Positions 56,921 through 64,000 of a DNA stretch of 64,000 bases are shown one piece after another (positions within the stretch are counted from its first letter, which is position 1; each line of letters opens with the position of its first letter). Source of the stretch: Fusibacter ferrireducens (GTDB lineage Bacteria; Bacillota; Clostridia; Peptostreptococcales; Acidaminobacteraceae). The notes beneath the pieces were generated by a model that was given only the letters and a program-made list of their open reading frames with translations, did no database searches and was not told where the DNA came from. The translations under genes and the position numbers were made by a program. The stretch covers positions 124,001 through 188,000 of the forward strand of contig NZ_JADKNH010000012.1 of NCBI RefSeq assembly GCF_015352425.1. Reading direction: 5' to 3'.

Positions 56921-57802
56921 TTACCAATATACTTCATAATACTCTAATGGTCTTATAAGACTGCCACCTTTAGAAAGATTACACTCTGAGCATGATAATT
57001 GAAAATTTGTGGCATCGTTAGTTCCTTGTTTTTCTAAAGGAATGATGTGATCAAAATGCTTATCGTTATCATCTAGTATGTTTAGCATACCGGAAAGATC
57101 TTTATTACAGTATTGGCATCTTCCACGATCACGATAATAAACAGCACGTTTTAACCATTCAGGAAGATAAGCAGCTCTTTTAATATGACCAGATTCATCA
57201 AATAAAGCCTTATCTAATAAATCGCTAGTAATATAATTTGAAATACACTCATGGAAGTTATAAATAAATGCTTTGTTGGCATACAATAAAAAGAATATAG
57301 ATTCTATAATGCTTGGCATATATTTTTCAAAATCTGAAACATACTTTTCAAAAGTCAAATCTACTTGTTGAATATATTCCTCGGAGTTCTCGTAGTCAGA
57401 GGATTCATAATCGTTATCAAGTTTTTCAAAATGATCATAAATATCAAAAGAACACTTACAGTAGGAGTTAATCATCTCATACTTATCTTCAAAAAAATTA
57501 ATTAAGCTATCCATATCAAGATCATCACAAATACATTTTATAAGGAAGTATCTTTCATTAGCTAAAAATGTATACAAGTAATACTCAATGAAGTGATGAA
57601 TTAATGTATATTTAGTTGGTTTTGTAAGAGACTTGACTCCTTCCAAAATAAGCTCATTAAAAAAATCTTCTTGATCTGAATATGTAACATATACAAAGTC
57701 ATGGAAATTATCATAGCTGTTGTCAGATAAAAAAAGTTCAATTATATCGCTAGCAAACTTATAGTTTACAGTCATATCAAGTTGTCTTTGTTTCATACTC
57801 AT
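56921..57802 (-). CDS. HNH endonuclease-domain protein
   Basis: A 293-residue protein. The first ~215 residues are acidic, helical and unassigned. The C-terminus is a complete HNH domain (YYRDRGRCQYCNKDLSG, FDHIIPLEKQGTNDATNFQLSCSECNLSKGG) with both CxxC pairs for structural zinc and the catalytic histidine. The start overlaps the XRE regulator stop (ATGA), so the two are coupled. Defence nuclease or element-maintenance function are both possible. Confidence 0.8.
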   Translation of the reverse strand: MSMKQRQLDMTVNYKFASDIIELFLSDNSYDNFHDFVYVTYSDQEDFFNELILEGVKSLTKPTKYTLIHHFIEYYLYTFLANERYFLIKCICDDLDMDSLINFFEDKYEMINSYCKCSFDIYDHFEKLDNDYESSDYENSEEYIQQVDLTFEKYVSDFEKYMPSIIESIFFLLYANKAFIYNFHECISNYITSDLLDKALFDESGHIKRAAYLPEWLKRAVYYRDRGRCQYCNKDLSGMLNILDDNDKHFDHIIPLEKQGTNDATNFQLSCSECNLSKGGSLIRPLEYYEVYW

Positions 57803-58014
57803 ATTTTGTCTCCATTATCTTCAACAAAGAATCCTTCGAATTTACATCCAAGTGCTACTGCAATATCTTCTAATTCCTTAACTGAGAAGTTATCTCTTTT
57901 CAGTTTATTTGCCATGTTCTGATTTGTTGTGCCAAGCCTTCTGCTTAGTTCAACAATAGTTACATTTTTTCTCTTCAGTAGAATGCGGAGCTTTTCTCCC
58001 ATTGTAAGTTTCAT
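57799..58014 (-). CDS. XRE-family repressor
   Basis: A 71-residue single-domain helix-turn-helix protein (MGEKLRILLKRKNVTIVELSRRLGTTNQNMANKLKRDNFSVKELEDIA). The ATG at 58014 follows AGGTGA; a GTG at 58023 lies inside that site. It diverges from parA across a region with AGTGAATA half-sites, and very likely represses that promoter and its own. Confidence 0.85.
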   Translation of the reverse strand: MKLTMGEKLRILLKRKNVTIVELSRRLGTTNQNMANKLKRDNFSVKELEDIAVALGCKFEGFFVEDNGDKI

Positions 58015-58050
58015 AGAAATCACCTGCCTAAGTTAAATAATACACCTAAG

Positions 58051-58150
58051 AGTGAATATCTGCAACGTATTCACTTCCTATAAATTCCAGAATAAGCGAA
58101 GTATTGAGCTGATTAATCTTATAGCTTAAAATCACACTATAAAGTGAATA
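58051..58150. promoter_or_regulatory. Operator half-sites between XRE and parA
   Basis: AGTGAATA (58051-58058) and TATTCACT (58068-58075) form an inverted repeat, and a third AGTGAATA lies at 58143-58150 before the parA ribosome-binding site. A plausible XRE operator set controlling both directions. Confidence 0.65.
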
Positions 58151-58170
58151 TCGGAAAGGAGTAAATAGTA

Positions 58171-58953
58171 ATGAGTAAAATAATTGGTATAGCATCACAA
58201 AAAGGAGGCGTAGGCAAATCAACGACTTGTAGGAATTTAGCGAGTACTTTAAGTCAAGAAGGCTTCAAGGTGCTAGCAGTAGATTGTGATAATCAAGCAA
58301 GCCTGACAGATTGCTTTGGGATTGAAAATCCAGAGAAACTAGAGAAGACACTCTATCATTTGATGATGGATATTATTTCAGAGAATGATATTCCTCAGAA
58401 GGAAGATTTTATAATCCAAAGAGAAGGTATAGATATTATTCCAAGTAGTATTGAGCTATCTGCAATTGAAATCAATCTTGCCAGTACATTCAGTAGAGAA
58501 TATGTTCTCAAGACAATTCTTGATGAAGTGAAGTCAGAATATGACTTCATCCTCCTTGACTGTATGCCTTCCCTTGGATTAATGACTTTAAATGTTCTTG
58601 CAGCATGTGATAGCGTTTTAATTCCTGCTACACCTGAATATTTGTCGGTTAAAGGCCTTGAACTATTACTAAGAACAATCTTCAAGCTTAAGAAAAGGAT
58701 TAACCCAAACATTTCATTTGAAGGGATTCTACTTACTATGTTTGAAGAAAAAACAAACTTGTCAAAGAACATGTTTGAAATGATTGAGGAATACTATGGA
58801 GAGCATATCAGAGTGTTCGACACAAAGATTCCTAAATCGGTGAAGGTTGGAGAAGCAAATCTTCAAAGTAAGAGTATCGTAGATTACATGCCTACTAATA
58901 AAGCAGCCATTGCATATCAGGCATTCACAAAGGAGTTGATTAATAATGGATAA
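58171..58953 (+). CDS. ParA-family partition ATPase
   Basis: A 260-residue Walker-type ATPase with the deviant Walker A KGGVGKST (ASQKGGVGKSTTC), AVDCDNQASLT and the Walker B DFILLDCMPSLG. No N-terminal DNA-binding domain, so a Soj/type Ib-like ParA. AAAGGAG precedes the ATG. It overlaps parB by 8 bases. On integrated elements such genes stabilise the excised circle. Confidence 0.95.
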   Translation: MSKIIGIASQKGGVGKSTTCRNLASTLSQEGFKVLAVDCDNQASLTDCFGIENPEKLEKTLYHLMMDIISENDIPQKEDFIIQREGIDIIPSSIELSAIEINLASTFSREYVLKTILDEVKSEYDFILLDCMPSLGLMTLNVLAACDSVLIPATPEYLSVKGLELLLRTIFKLKKRINPNISFEGILLTMFEEKTNLSKNMFEMIEEYYGEHIRVFDTKIPKSVKVGEANLQSKSIVDYMPTNKAAIAYQAFTKELINNG

Positions 58954-59968
58954 AAATAAAACTAAAAAGACAGAGACGTTCGCTTCAATATTTGGAGACG
59001 ATTATGATGAAACCCCTTTATCGAAAGATGAAGGGGTTTCGACTTTAAAAGTGGAACAATTGGTTTCTTTTCCAAACCATCCATTCAAGTTATATGAAGG
59101 TGCAAGGCTTGATGAAATGGTTGAGAGCATTAAGAACTTTGGAGTAATCGTCCCTATTGTAGTTAGGAAAAAAGGATTAAAGTATGAAATACTCAGTGGT
59201 CATAATAGGGTAAATGCTACAAAGATTGCTGGATTAACAGAGGTACCATCAATCATAAAAGAAGGATTAACTGAAGAAGAAGCAACGTTAATCGTTACAG
59301 AAACAAATCTTATGCAGAGATCGTTTACAGATCTTGTACATTCTGAAAGAGCAGCTGTCATTGCAACGAGACATAGTGCTATGAAAAGCCAGGGAGTAAG
59401 AACAGACCTATTGAATGAGATTGAAAAGTTGTCGAAAGCGCCTAATTTACCTACTTTGGAAACTTCGTCTCCATTGGATACGAAGTTAGATAGCAAAAAG
59501 GAAATCGGAGAAGAATACAGTTTATCGAGAGCATCAGTTGCACGGTATTTACGAGTGGATAAACTAAGTGATGTACTTAAAGATATGGTTGATGAAGGTA
59601 AAATAGCCATGAGAGCAGGAGTAGATTTGTCTTATCTTTCTGAAGACAATCAAGAAATGCTAGAAGCAATTATTTCTGAAAATACTTTCAAGGTTGATAT
59701 GAAAAAGGCAGCGCTTCTGAGAAGTTATGAAAATGAGGGTAAACTCAACTGGAATACTGCAATGAAAATTATTAGTGGTGATGTTCTTAAAAGTACTGGA
59801 AAAATAAAACCTTTTAAAATCCAATCAACAATCATCTCAAAATTCTTTGGATCAACTGAAAAGAAAGATGATATTGAAAAAACGATTGAAAAAGCACTTG
59901 AACTGTACTTTAAACATATGAAGGTTATGGAGCCTGAACTTGATGAAGAAGAAGAGATGATTGAGTAA
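58946..59968 (+). CDS. ParB-family partition protein
   Basis: A 340-residue ParB with the N-terminal nuclease-like domain (LVSFPNHPFKLYEGARLDEMVESIKNFGVIVPIVVRK, LSGHNRVNATKIAGL, TNLMQRSFTDL) and a central helix-turn-helix (EYSLSRASVARYLRVDKL). The C-terminal ~100 residues are acidic and helical. The GHNR box is the CTP-binding type. A terminator-like hairpin follows, separating parAB from the next genes. Confidence 0.92.
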   Translation: MDKNKTKKTETFASIFGDDYDETPLSKDEGVSTLKVEQLVSFPNHPFKLYEGARLDEMVESIKNFGVIVPIVVRKKGLKYEILSGHNRVNATKIAGLTEVPSIIKEGLTEEEATLIVTETNLMQRSFTDLVHSERAAVIATRHSAMKSQGVRTDLLNEIEKLSKAPNLPTLETSSPLDTKLDSKKEIGEEYSLSRASVARYLRVDKLSDVLKDMVDEGKIAMRAGVDLSYLSEDNQEMLEAIISENTFKVDMKKAALLRSYENEGKLNWNTAMKIISGDVLKSTGKIKPFKIQSTIISKFFGSTEKKDDIEKTIEKALELYFKHMKVMEPELDEEEEMIE

Positions 59969-59989
59969 ATTTTATCGGTGGGAAAGCGA

Positions 59990-60022
59990 AGTGTTGAGTT
60001 TAGAACTCAGCACTATTTTTTT
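59990..60022 (+). terminator. Intra-operon terminator after parB
   Basis: AGTGTTGAGTT pairs with AACTCAGCACT around TAG and runs into ATTTTTTTA, 15 bases before the next gene. It probably reduces read-through from parAB. Confidence 0.75.
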
Positions 60023-60037
60023 AAGGAGATGATGTAA

Positions 60038-60298
60038 ATGACAAACATGAATATTAACGACAATGAAAAAGAGAATCTTTTAGGAATTCTAAAGTGGATA
60101 ATAGATCCATCTGTGGAGGATGAAAAAACCATTAGAACTGAGATAGAGACAAAAAGCTTCCAGTCGCTATTTATAAATATAATGCAACTGGATATCTCAG
60201 AGGAAACAAAAGCAAAGCTGATTTATCTAAAGAACATTATTGATGAATTAGATGGCAATCATTCAAGACTAACAACTGATGAAGGTGGTGAAGAGTAA
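60038..60298 (+). CDS. Small acidic hypothetical protein
   Basis: An 86-residue acidic protein (NINDNEKENLLGILKWIIDPSVEDEKTIRTEIETKSFQSLFI...). No family recognised. AAGGAGATG lies 10 bases upstream. The stop overlaps the RadC-like start (TAATG). Small proteins of this kind occur next to radC-type genes on integrative elements. Confidence 0.6.
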   Translation: MTNMNINDNEKENLLGILKWIIDPSVEDEKTIRTEIETKSFQSLFINIMQLDISEETKAKLIYLKNIIDELDGNHSRLTTDEGGEE

Positions 60299-61005
60299 TG
60301 ACAAGACCAGTGAAATATTCAGATGATTTTTTCAAAAGCCTAAATGCCTTAACTGGAATCCCGATAAGGAAAATTCAAGCCTATGCTAAAGAAAACAATC
60401 CATTTAACATACTTGAACACCCTATGGTTGTTGAGCCTACCGATAAACAGCTTGAAAAAATCAGTAAGTTAAATGAGTTCATAGCTTCATATAGTGTGCT
60501 AAGAATGGAAGAGGATCAGAAACGTATAAAGTTTGCATCGCCTGATGATTCTGGACAGTATTTCTTATCACTGCTTGGTGGTATGAGAGATAGAGAACGT
60601 TTTATGGTGGCATTTCTAGATAATAGTAACAGCATTATTGAGACACGAACTGTTTCTGAAGGTACTGTAAATATGGCAATTGTACATCCTAGAGATATTC
60701 TAAAGATTGCAATTGCCAACGACTGTACCAGCCTGATTTTATCTCACAATCATCCCGGTGGATCAATAAATCCATCTATGGAAGATAAGGCTTTAACACA
60801 AAGAATTGTAGATATTTTTCATCCGCTCAATATCAAAGTACTTGATCACATAATCGTAGGTGGAACTAAGTTCTCTTCTATGGCTGAAAATGGCTATTTA
60901 CCTAATGGGCCACAAGGGAAAGCAAAGTATGATCCTATTCAGTTAAATGGTGAAGCAAATGAGCCAAATGAGGATTATGAGTTTGGTGAAGAACCGGATC
61001 TTTAA
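60298..61005 (+). CDS. RadC/JAMM-domain protein
   Basis: A 235-residue protein with an MPN/JAB fold. The metal motif is SHNHPGGSINPSMEDKALT (H-x-H...D), and AFLDNSNSIIETRTVSEGTVN and VHPRDILKIAI match RadC. The N-terminal ~85 residues are element-specific. RadC-like genes are common on integrative elements and defence islands; the molecular role is unknown. Tail is acidic. Confidence 0.88.
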   Translation: MTRPVKYSDDFFKSLNALTGIPIRKIQAYAKENNPFNILEHPMVVEPTDKQLEKISKLNEFIASYSVLRMEEDQKRIKFASPDDSGQYFLSLLGGMRDRERFMVAFLDNSNSIIETRTVSEGTVNMAIVHPRDILKIAIANDCTSLILSHNHPGGSINPSMEDKALTQRIVDIFHPLNIKVLDHIIVGGTKFSSMAENGYLPNGPQGKAKYDPIQLNGEANEPNEDYEFGEEPDL

Positions 61006-61019
61006 AGGGAGTGATTTTG

Positions 61020-61985
61020 ATGTATAAAGGAAAAAGTTTTTCAGAAGAAGAGATATGTAGGGCAAATAATGTGAATATCATCGCTTATGCAGAGAGCTTA
61101 GGTCTTGAACTGAAGAAAATGGGAAGATCATTCAAAGTTAAGAATCACGGTGGATTATACATTGATTCTAGTGGATACAAGTGGAACTGGTTCTCGCAAA
61201 ACAAGGGTGGTGGTCCCATTCAATTTGTCATGACAATGGAAGGAAAGAATTGGGTAGATGCTATTTATACACTACTTGGAATTGATAAAAGTTCGCCGAT
61301 TCAGGTTAGGCAAAAAATTGAAGAAAAAGGTGAATTTTTACTTCCTGAAAAGAATGACACATTCAAACATATGATTGCCTATCTCATTAAGACTAGGGGC
61401 ATAGATAAAGAAGTTGTTTATGATTTTATCAATAGAAATATGGTTTATGAAAATAAGTATGGGAGCTGCGTGTTTGTAGGTTATGATGAAAATAAAACAG
61501 CTAAATATGCCAGTGTTCGAAGTACAAACACAACAGGTGATTCATATAGGGGAGATGTCAAATATTCAGATAAGACATTTCCCTTTTGTTATGAAGGGGC
61601 AAGCAATACTCTATGTGTATTTGAATCCCCAATAGACCTTATGAGTTATTTGACACTGATAAAATATCATGAAGTTCATGAGTTTAGGCATCATATGATT
61701 TCCCTTGGTGGTGTTGCTGACAAGGCACTAGAACATTATCTAAAAGTACATTCTGAAGTTGAGCGAATTGTACTCTGTCTAGATAACGATGAACCTAGTC
61801 AGCTTGCTTGCGAGAGAATAAGTGAAAGATTCAGTAAAGAATATAAAATGCTGAGACATAGTCCTGTTGGGAAAGATTTTAACGAAGATCTACTTTCTAT
61901 GAACCAGGAATATAAATTGGCAAAAGCATTGGAACAAAGAGAAGTGTATCGCATTGATACGGAAGTTAAAGAAATGGAATTTTGA
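61020..61985 (+). CDS. TOPRIM/DUF3991-type primase-like protein
   Basis: A 321-residue protein. The N-terminal third (NIIAYAESLGLELKKMGRSFKVKNHGGLYIDSSGYKWNWFSQNKGGGPIQFV) is the CHC2-like/DUF3991 region, without the zinc cysteines. A TOPRIM domain follows (LCVFESPIDLMSYL with Glu, IVLCLDNDEPSQLA with Asp-x-Asp). Common on integrative conjugative elements of Bacillota. ATG 61020 follows GGGAG. Confidence 0.85.
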   Translation: MYKGKSFSEEEICRANNVNIIAYAESLGLELKKMGRSFKVKNHGGLYIDSSGYKWNWFSQNKGGGPIQFVMTMEGKNWVDAIYTLLGIDKSSPIQVRQKIEEKGEFLLPEKNDTFKHMIAYLIKTRGIDKEVVYDFINRNMVYENKYGSCVFVGYDENKTAKYASVRSTNTTGDSYRGDVKYSDKTFPFCYEGASNTLCVFESPIDLMSYLTLIKYHEVHEFRHHMISLGGVADKALEHYLKVHSEVERIVLCLDNDEPSQLACERISERFSKEYKMLRHSPVGKDFNEDLLSMNQEYKLAKALEQREVYRIDTEVKEMEF

Positions 61986-61998
61986 GGAGGTGAACCGA

Positions 61999-62448
61999 AT
62001 GTATTTCCTGAATGAAGATCATGCCTATAATTTTCAAAATATGATTCTTAAAGACAAAACTCATAGCAATGATAGAGAGCGATTCGCTCTATTTTACGTC
62101 ATTGGAGGCAGTGAGGATTTATTTCTGAAGATAAGACACATATATAACTTCAAAAATCATGAAATTAATCCTGATGTTTTAACCAACGGTGAAGTGGATC
62201 TATGCTCTAGTAGCAAAGCTTTAGTAAGACTTGCTTATAATCTTTATAATGGCTTTGACGATAATTTTTCAACACCATATGATTTGTTCAGTATTCTAGA
62301 TACAAGAAACTTTCTGCTTGCTAAAGCAGCCATTGAACTTAGGTTCGAAATGGAAATTGAAAAGCAACTGGATGAGAGGATTGTTGAAGAGATGGAAATT
62401 GAGTTTCGTTCCCGTGATTTCCGACGTTCCTTCCTTTTAACGCCTTAG
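61999..62448 (+). CDS. Small conserved element protein, function unknown
   Basis: A 149-residue protein (MYFLNEDHAYNFQNMILKD, ERFALFYVIGGSEDLFLKI, and a C-terminal charged helix). The pattern is familiar from Bacillota integrative elements, where it follows the TOPRIM protein, but no activity is known. ATG 61999 follows GAGGAGGTGA; the longer frame from 61954 overlaps the previous gene. The last codons fall in a strongly structured stretch. Confidence 0.65.
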   Translation: MYFLNEDHAYNFQNMILKDKTHSNDRERFALFYVIGGSEDLFLKIRHIYNFKNHEINPDVLTNGEVDLCSSSKALVRLAYNLYNGFDDNFSTPYDLFSILDTRNFLLAKAAIELRFEMEIEKQLDERIVEEMEIEFRSRDFRRSFLLTP

Positions 62449-62511
62449 CGGAAAAAGTGGCGCAGACCTTGCTTCGCAAGGAATGTGACATCGGAAGGAA
62501 TGTAGGAAATC
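62416..62511. other. Structured 96-nt inverted repeat at a gene end
   Basis: GATTTCC-gacg-TTCCTTCC pairs with GGAAGGAA-tgta-GGAAATC, enclosing two further hairpins (AACGCC/GGCG and CCTTGC-TTC-GCAAGG). The fold overlaps the end of the previous gene. It could be a terminator, a small RNA or an element end. Confidence 0.6.
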
Positions 62512-62542
62512 AGCGTGTTATGTGAAGTTCTTGATTGTAACT

Positions 62543-63229
62543 TTATGAGTCCTCTTTAATCTTCCAAACCATAGGATGCTTAATCCCATATTCTAATTTT
62601 TCAATTAACCAAACATACTTCTGCCTGATTGACTCATTCTCATTTTGAATATTCTTTTTAATTAACTCTGTATATACATCAATAATATATTTACTTATGT
62701 ATCCAAGCTCTCCTTTATCATTAAACACAAAATCAAACAAATTTATGTACCTATAACCATCGTTATCTCGCTTGAAGTATTCTAAAATAGAATCTGATTT
62801 TTTATTCAAAATGTTAAAATCATCATCACTAATAATAACTCTAGGATAATTAGCTACTTTTGATTCTAATGAGTAAGCTTCGTTAAGCGCTGGACCAAAT
62901 ACAACTTTATCATCATGGTATAATAAGCCTTTAGATATTCCGCCTCTACATATTAATTTATGTTCAAGTAGTAGTAAAATGATATTTCTAATTTCATAAA
63001 AAACATGTGTTAGTACGTTATCTAGCAAACTATAAGAGATAACTATTGAATCTGAAAATGTTGTTATCTGTCTCCCTCTAATTGCTTTACTTTTCAAGTC
63101 ATATTCATACATTTCATTCAGTGCCTTCAATAAATTTGAGCGTACATCTTCATTATTGACACTTTCTTCAATTATTTTACTAAATCCTAGTATATCTAAG
63201 AATACTATTATTCTTTCCGAATATTCCAT
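62543..63229 (-). CDS. Nucleotide-cyclase-like protein (possible Pycsar cyclase)
   Basis: A 228-residue protein of class III nucleotidyl cyclase pattern. IIVFLDILGFSKIIEE carries the first metal Asp in its F-D-I-x-G-F setting, TFSDSIVISYS the second metal Asp, and RGGISKGLLYHDDKVVFGPALNEAYSLESK the G-x-x-x-G and N/R region that fits the nucleotide. Pycsar defence cyclases (PycC) have the same order and length. No PycTM or TIR effector gene is visible on the minus strand beside it. The fold call is from motif reading. Confidence 0.6.
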   Translation of the reverse strand: MEYSERIIVFLDILGFSKIIEESVNNEDVRSNLLKALNEMYEYDLKSKAIRGRQITTFSDSIVISYSLLDNVLTHVFYEIRNIILLLLEHKLICRGGISKGLLYHDDKVVFGPALNEAYSLESKVANYPRVIISDDDFNILNKKSDSILEYFKRDNDGYRYINLFDFVFNDKGELGYISKYIIDVYTELIKKNIQNENESIRQKYVWLIEKLEYGIKHPMVWKIKEDS

Positions 63230-63234
63230 AATTG

Positions 63235-63311
63235 CTGATAGTGTAAGATATTTTGTGTAAAGTGAAAAAACAAAGTATAATTCACTTAGACAAAATATCT
63301 TACACTATCAG
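63235..63311. repeat. 22-bp perfect inverted repeat
   Basis: The arms 63235-63256 and 63290-63311 (outer end CTGATAGTGTAAGATATTTT) are exact complements across 33 bases that contain an AAGTGAA/TTCACTT inner stem and TATAAT. The left arm starts 6 bases from the cyclase start codon and the right arm lies in the next open frame. It may be an element end, an operator or a regulatory hairpin. Confidence 0.85.
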
Positions 63312-64000
63312 GGATATCGAGAAAGAAGCTGTAAATCAAGTTAAGGAGTACTTGTCTGATTATATTGAACCAATTAAACATGAAAAAATCAAAAAGATAA
63401 CTAATTACATCAACACTACAAGTCCACAATATAAATCAATTTTGAAGTATAAGAAAGAAAAATTGGATGATATTTCACCAAAAATAACGGATTCAGATTT
63501 AGAAATTGAACTCTTTAAGATTTCTCAAGAGCTAAATTATGAGATCAAAAAAGAGGGAAATGAACTTCTTAATATAACAAAGAGTGATATTAAAAATATG
63601 GACGAATACAAAGAGCAATATACTAAATTTATTGAAAGAGAAAATGATATAGGAAAATCAAGTTTAGCTCAGTATATTGTTCATAGACGAGTAATACTTG
63701 AACTTTTAGAGAGTGGTCTTGGATTCAGTGATAATTCAAAATATCAACTTGAGGAATATGTACATAATCTTATTTTTCCAATGAGATCAACTTCTGAAGA
63801 AATCGATTATGAAAAGCATAATATGTGGATTATTGATGAAAAACTGTCTTATCATTACTACTTGGCTTCTGATATGAAATTCAAGCAAATGGATGCCTTA
63901 AATGTAGATGCAGATGATAGACCGGATTTACTTATTATGGATAACCCAGTTGTTTTAGTTAATCAAGAATCAAAACCATATAATTCAATTGTTATAATTG
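63262..64000 (+). CDS. C-terminal-like part of a defence-type ATPase protein (partial, N-terminus probably missing)
   Basis: An open frame from 63247 to the window end, without ATG or ribosome-binding site at its beginning; GTG 63262 is the first feasible start. The protein (SLAQYIVHRRVILELLESGL, NLIFPMRSTSEEIDYEKHNMWIIDEKLSYHYYLASD, RPDLLIMDNPV, YNSIVII) matches the C-terminal region of large HSP90/GHKL-type ATP-binding proteins found in defence islands. Those have several hundred residues more at the N-terminus, so this is probably a 5'-truncated gene. The end runs out of the window. Confidence is moderate because the family was recalled from pattern only. Confidence 0.5.
   Translation, partial: MKKQSIIHLDKISYTIRDIEKEAVNQVKEYLSDYIEPIKHEKIKKITNYINTTSPQYKSILKYKKEKLDDISPKITDSDLEIELFKISQELNYEIKKEGNELLNITKSDIKNMDEYKEQYTKFIERENDIGKSSLAQYIVHRRVILELLESGLGFSDNSKYQLEEYVHNLIFPMRSTSEEIDYEKHNMWIIDEKLSYHYYLASDMKFKQMDALNVDADDRPDLLIMDNPVVLVNQESKPYNSIVII

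Larger units (their letters stand above)
56564..64000. mobile_element. Element 2: second integrative/conjugative element, partial
   Basis: Directly after the guaA fragment comes a gene set typical of Bacillota integrative-conjugative elements: XRE repressor divergent from ParA-ParB, a RadC-like protein, a CHC2/TOPRIM-type protein and a small conserved protein. The far end and any integrase or transfer genes lie outside the window. It is either a tandem neighbour in guaA or the resident element next to which island 1 inserted. Confidence 0.6.

Overview
The window is low-GC DNA from an anaerobic Gram-positive bacterium of the Clostridia type (inference). The signs are 2-hydroxyacyl-CoA dehydratase genes for amino-acid fermentation, a XylFII-LytS-YesN-like sugar sensor, a lipoprotein sugar-binding protein, the ThiT S-component, and two Bacillota-style integrated elements. 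I see no rRNA, tRNA or CRISPR array.

Chromosomal part, 1-37267. The end of araA and a complete araD open the window. A TPP riboswitch and thiT follow. Next come a minus-strand SDR reductase-thiolase pair with a divergent LysR regulator, an unassigned permease, and a plus-strand block of MaoC hydratase, CoA-transferase, dehydratase activator, two dehydratase subunits, NhaC antiporter, aminotransferase and D-2-hydroxyacid dehydrogenase. That block fits the reductive branch of amino-acid fermentation (aminotransfer, reduction to the 2-hydroxyacid, CoA activation, radical dehydration). The xylose block holds xylB, xylA and an AraC regulator on the minus strand. On the plus strand are a membrane-anchored binding protein, LytS-like kinase, YesN-like regulator, two further sugar-binding proteins and an ABC ATPase and permease. 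A heterodimeric ABC exporter (minus strand), a guanine riboswitch, guaB and guaA complete this part.

Island 1, about 37.1-56.6 kb, sits in the 3' end of guaA. A tyrosine integrase lies directly behind guaA, and a second, diverged guaA 3' fragment marks the far end; the two share a 122-bp identical tract. Cargo 1 is an SLH surface protein, a membrane protein with a caspase/C80-like His-Cys pair, a SEC-C protein with a HEPN-type RNase motif and a small zinc-ribbon protein. A replication module follows (putative initiator, CHC2/TOPRIM primase, RecA-fold helicase). Cargo 2 has three small genes, a catalytically degenerate and an intact serine recombinase, an OLD nuclease plus UvrD helicase (Gabija-like), and an Orc-like AAA ATPase. 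The most unusual feature is a composite repeat present three times at module borders. Each copy has a GC hairpin, an AT hairpin, TTTTCAAG-type boxes and three 14-bp iterons at 21 and 31/32-bp spacing. Two copies face each other across the replication module.

Element 2, 56.6 kb to the end of the window, looks like the maintenance region of a second integrative or conjugative element: HNH protein and XRE repressor, ParA, ParB, RadC-like protein, TOPRIM protein and a small conserved protein. A minus-strand nucleotide-cyclase-like gene (Pycsar-like) and an open frame resembling the C-terminal half of a defence-type ATPase follow, separated by a 22-bp inverted repeat.
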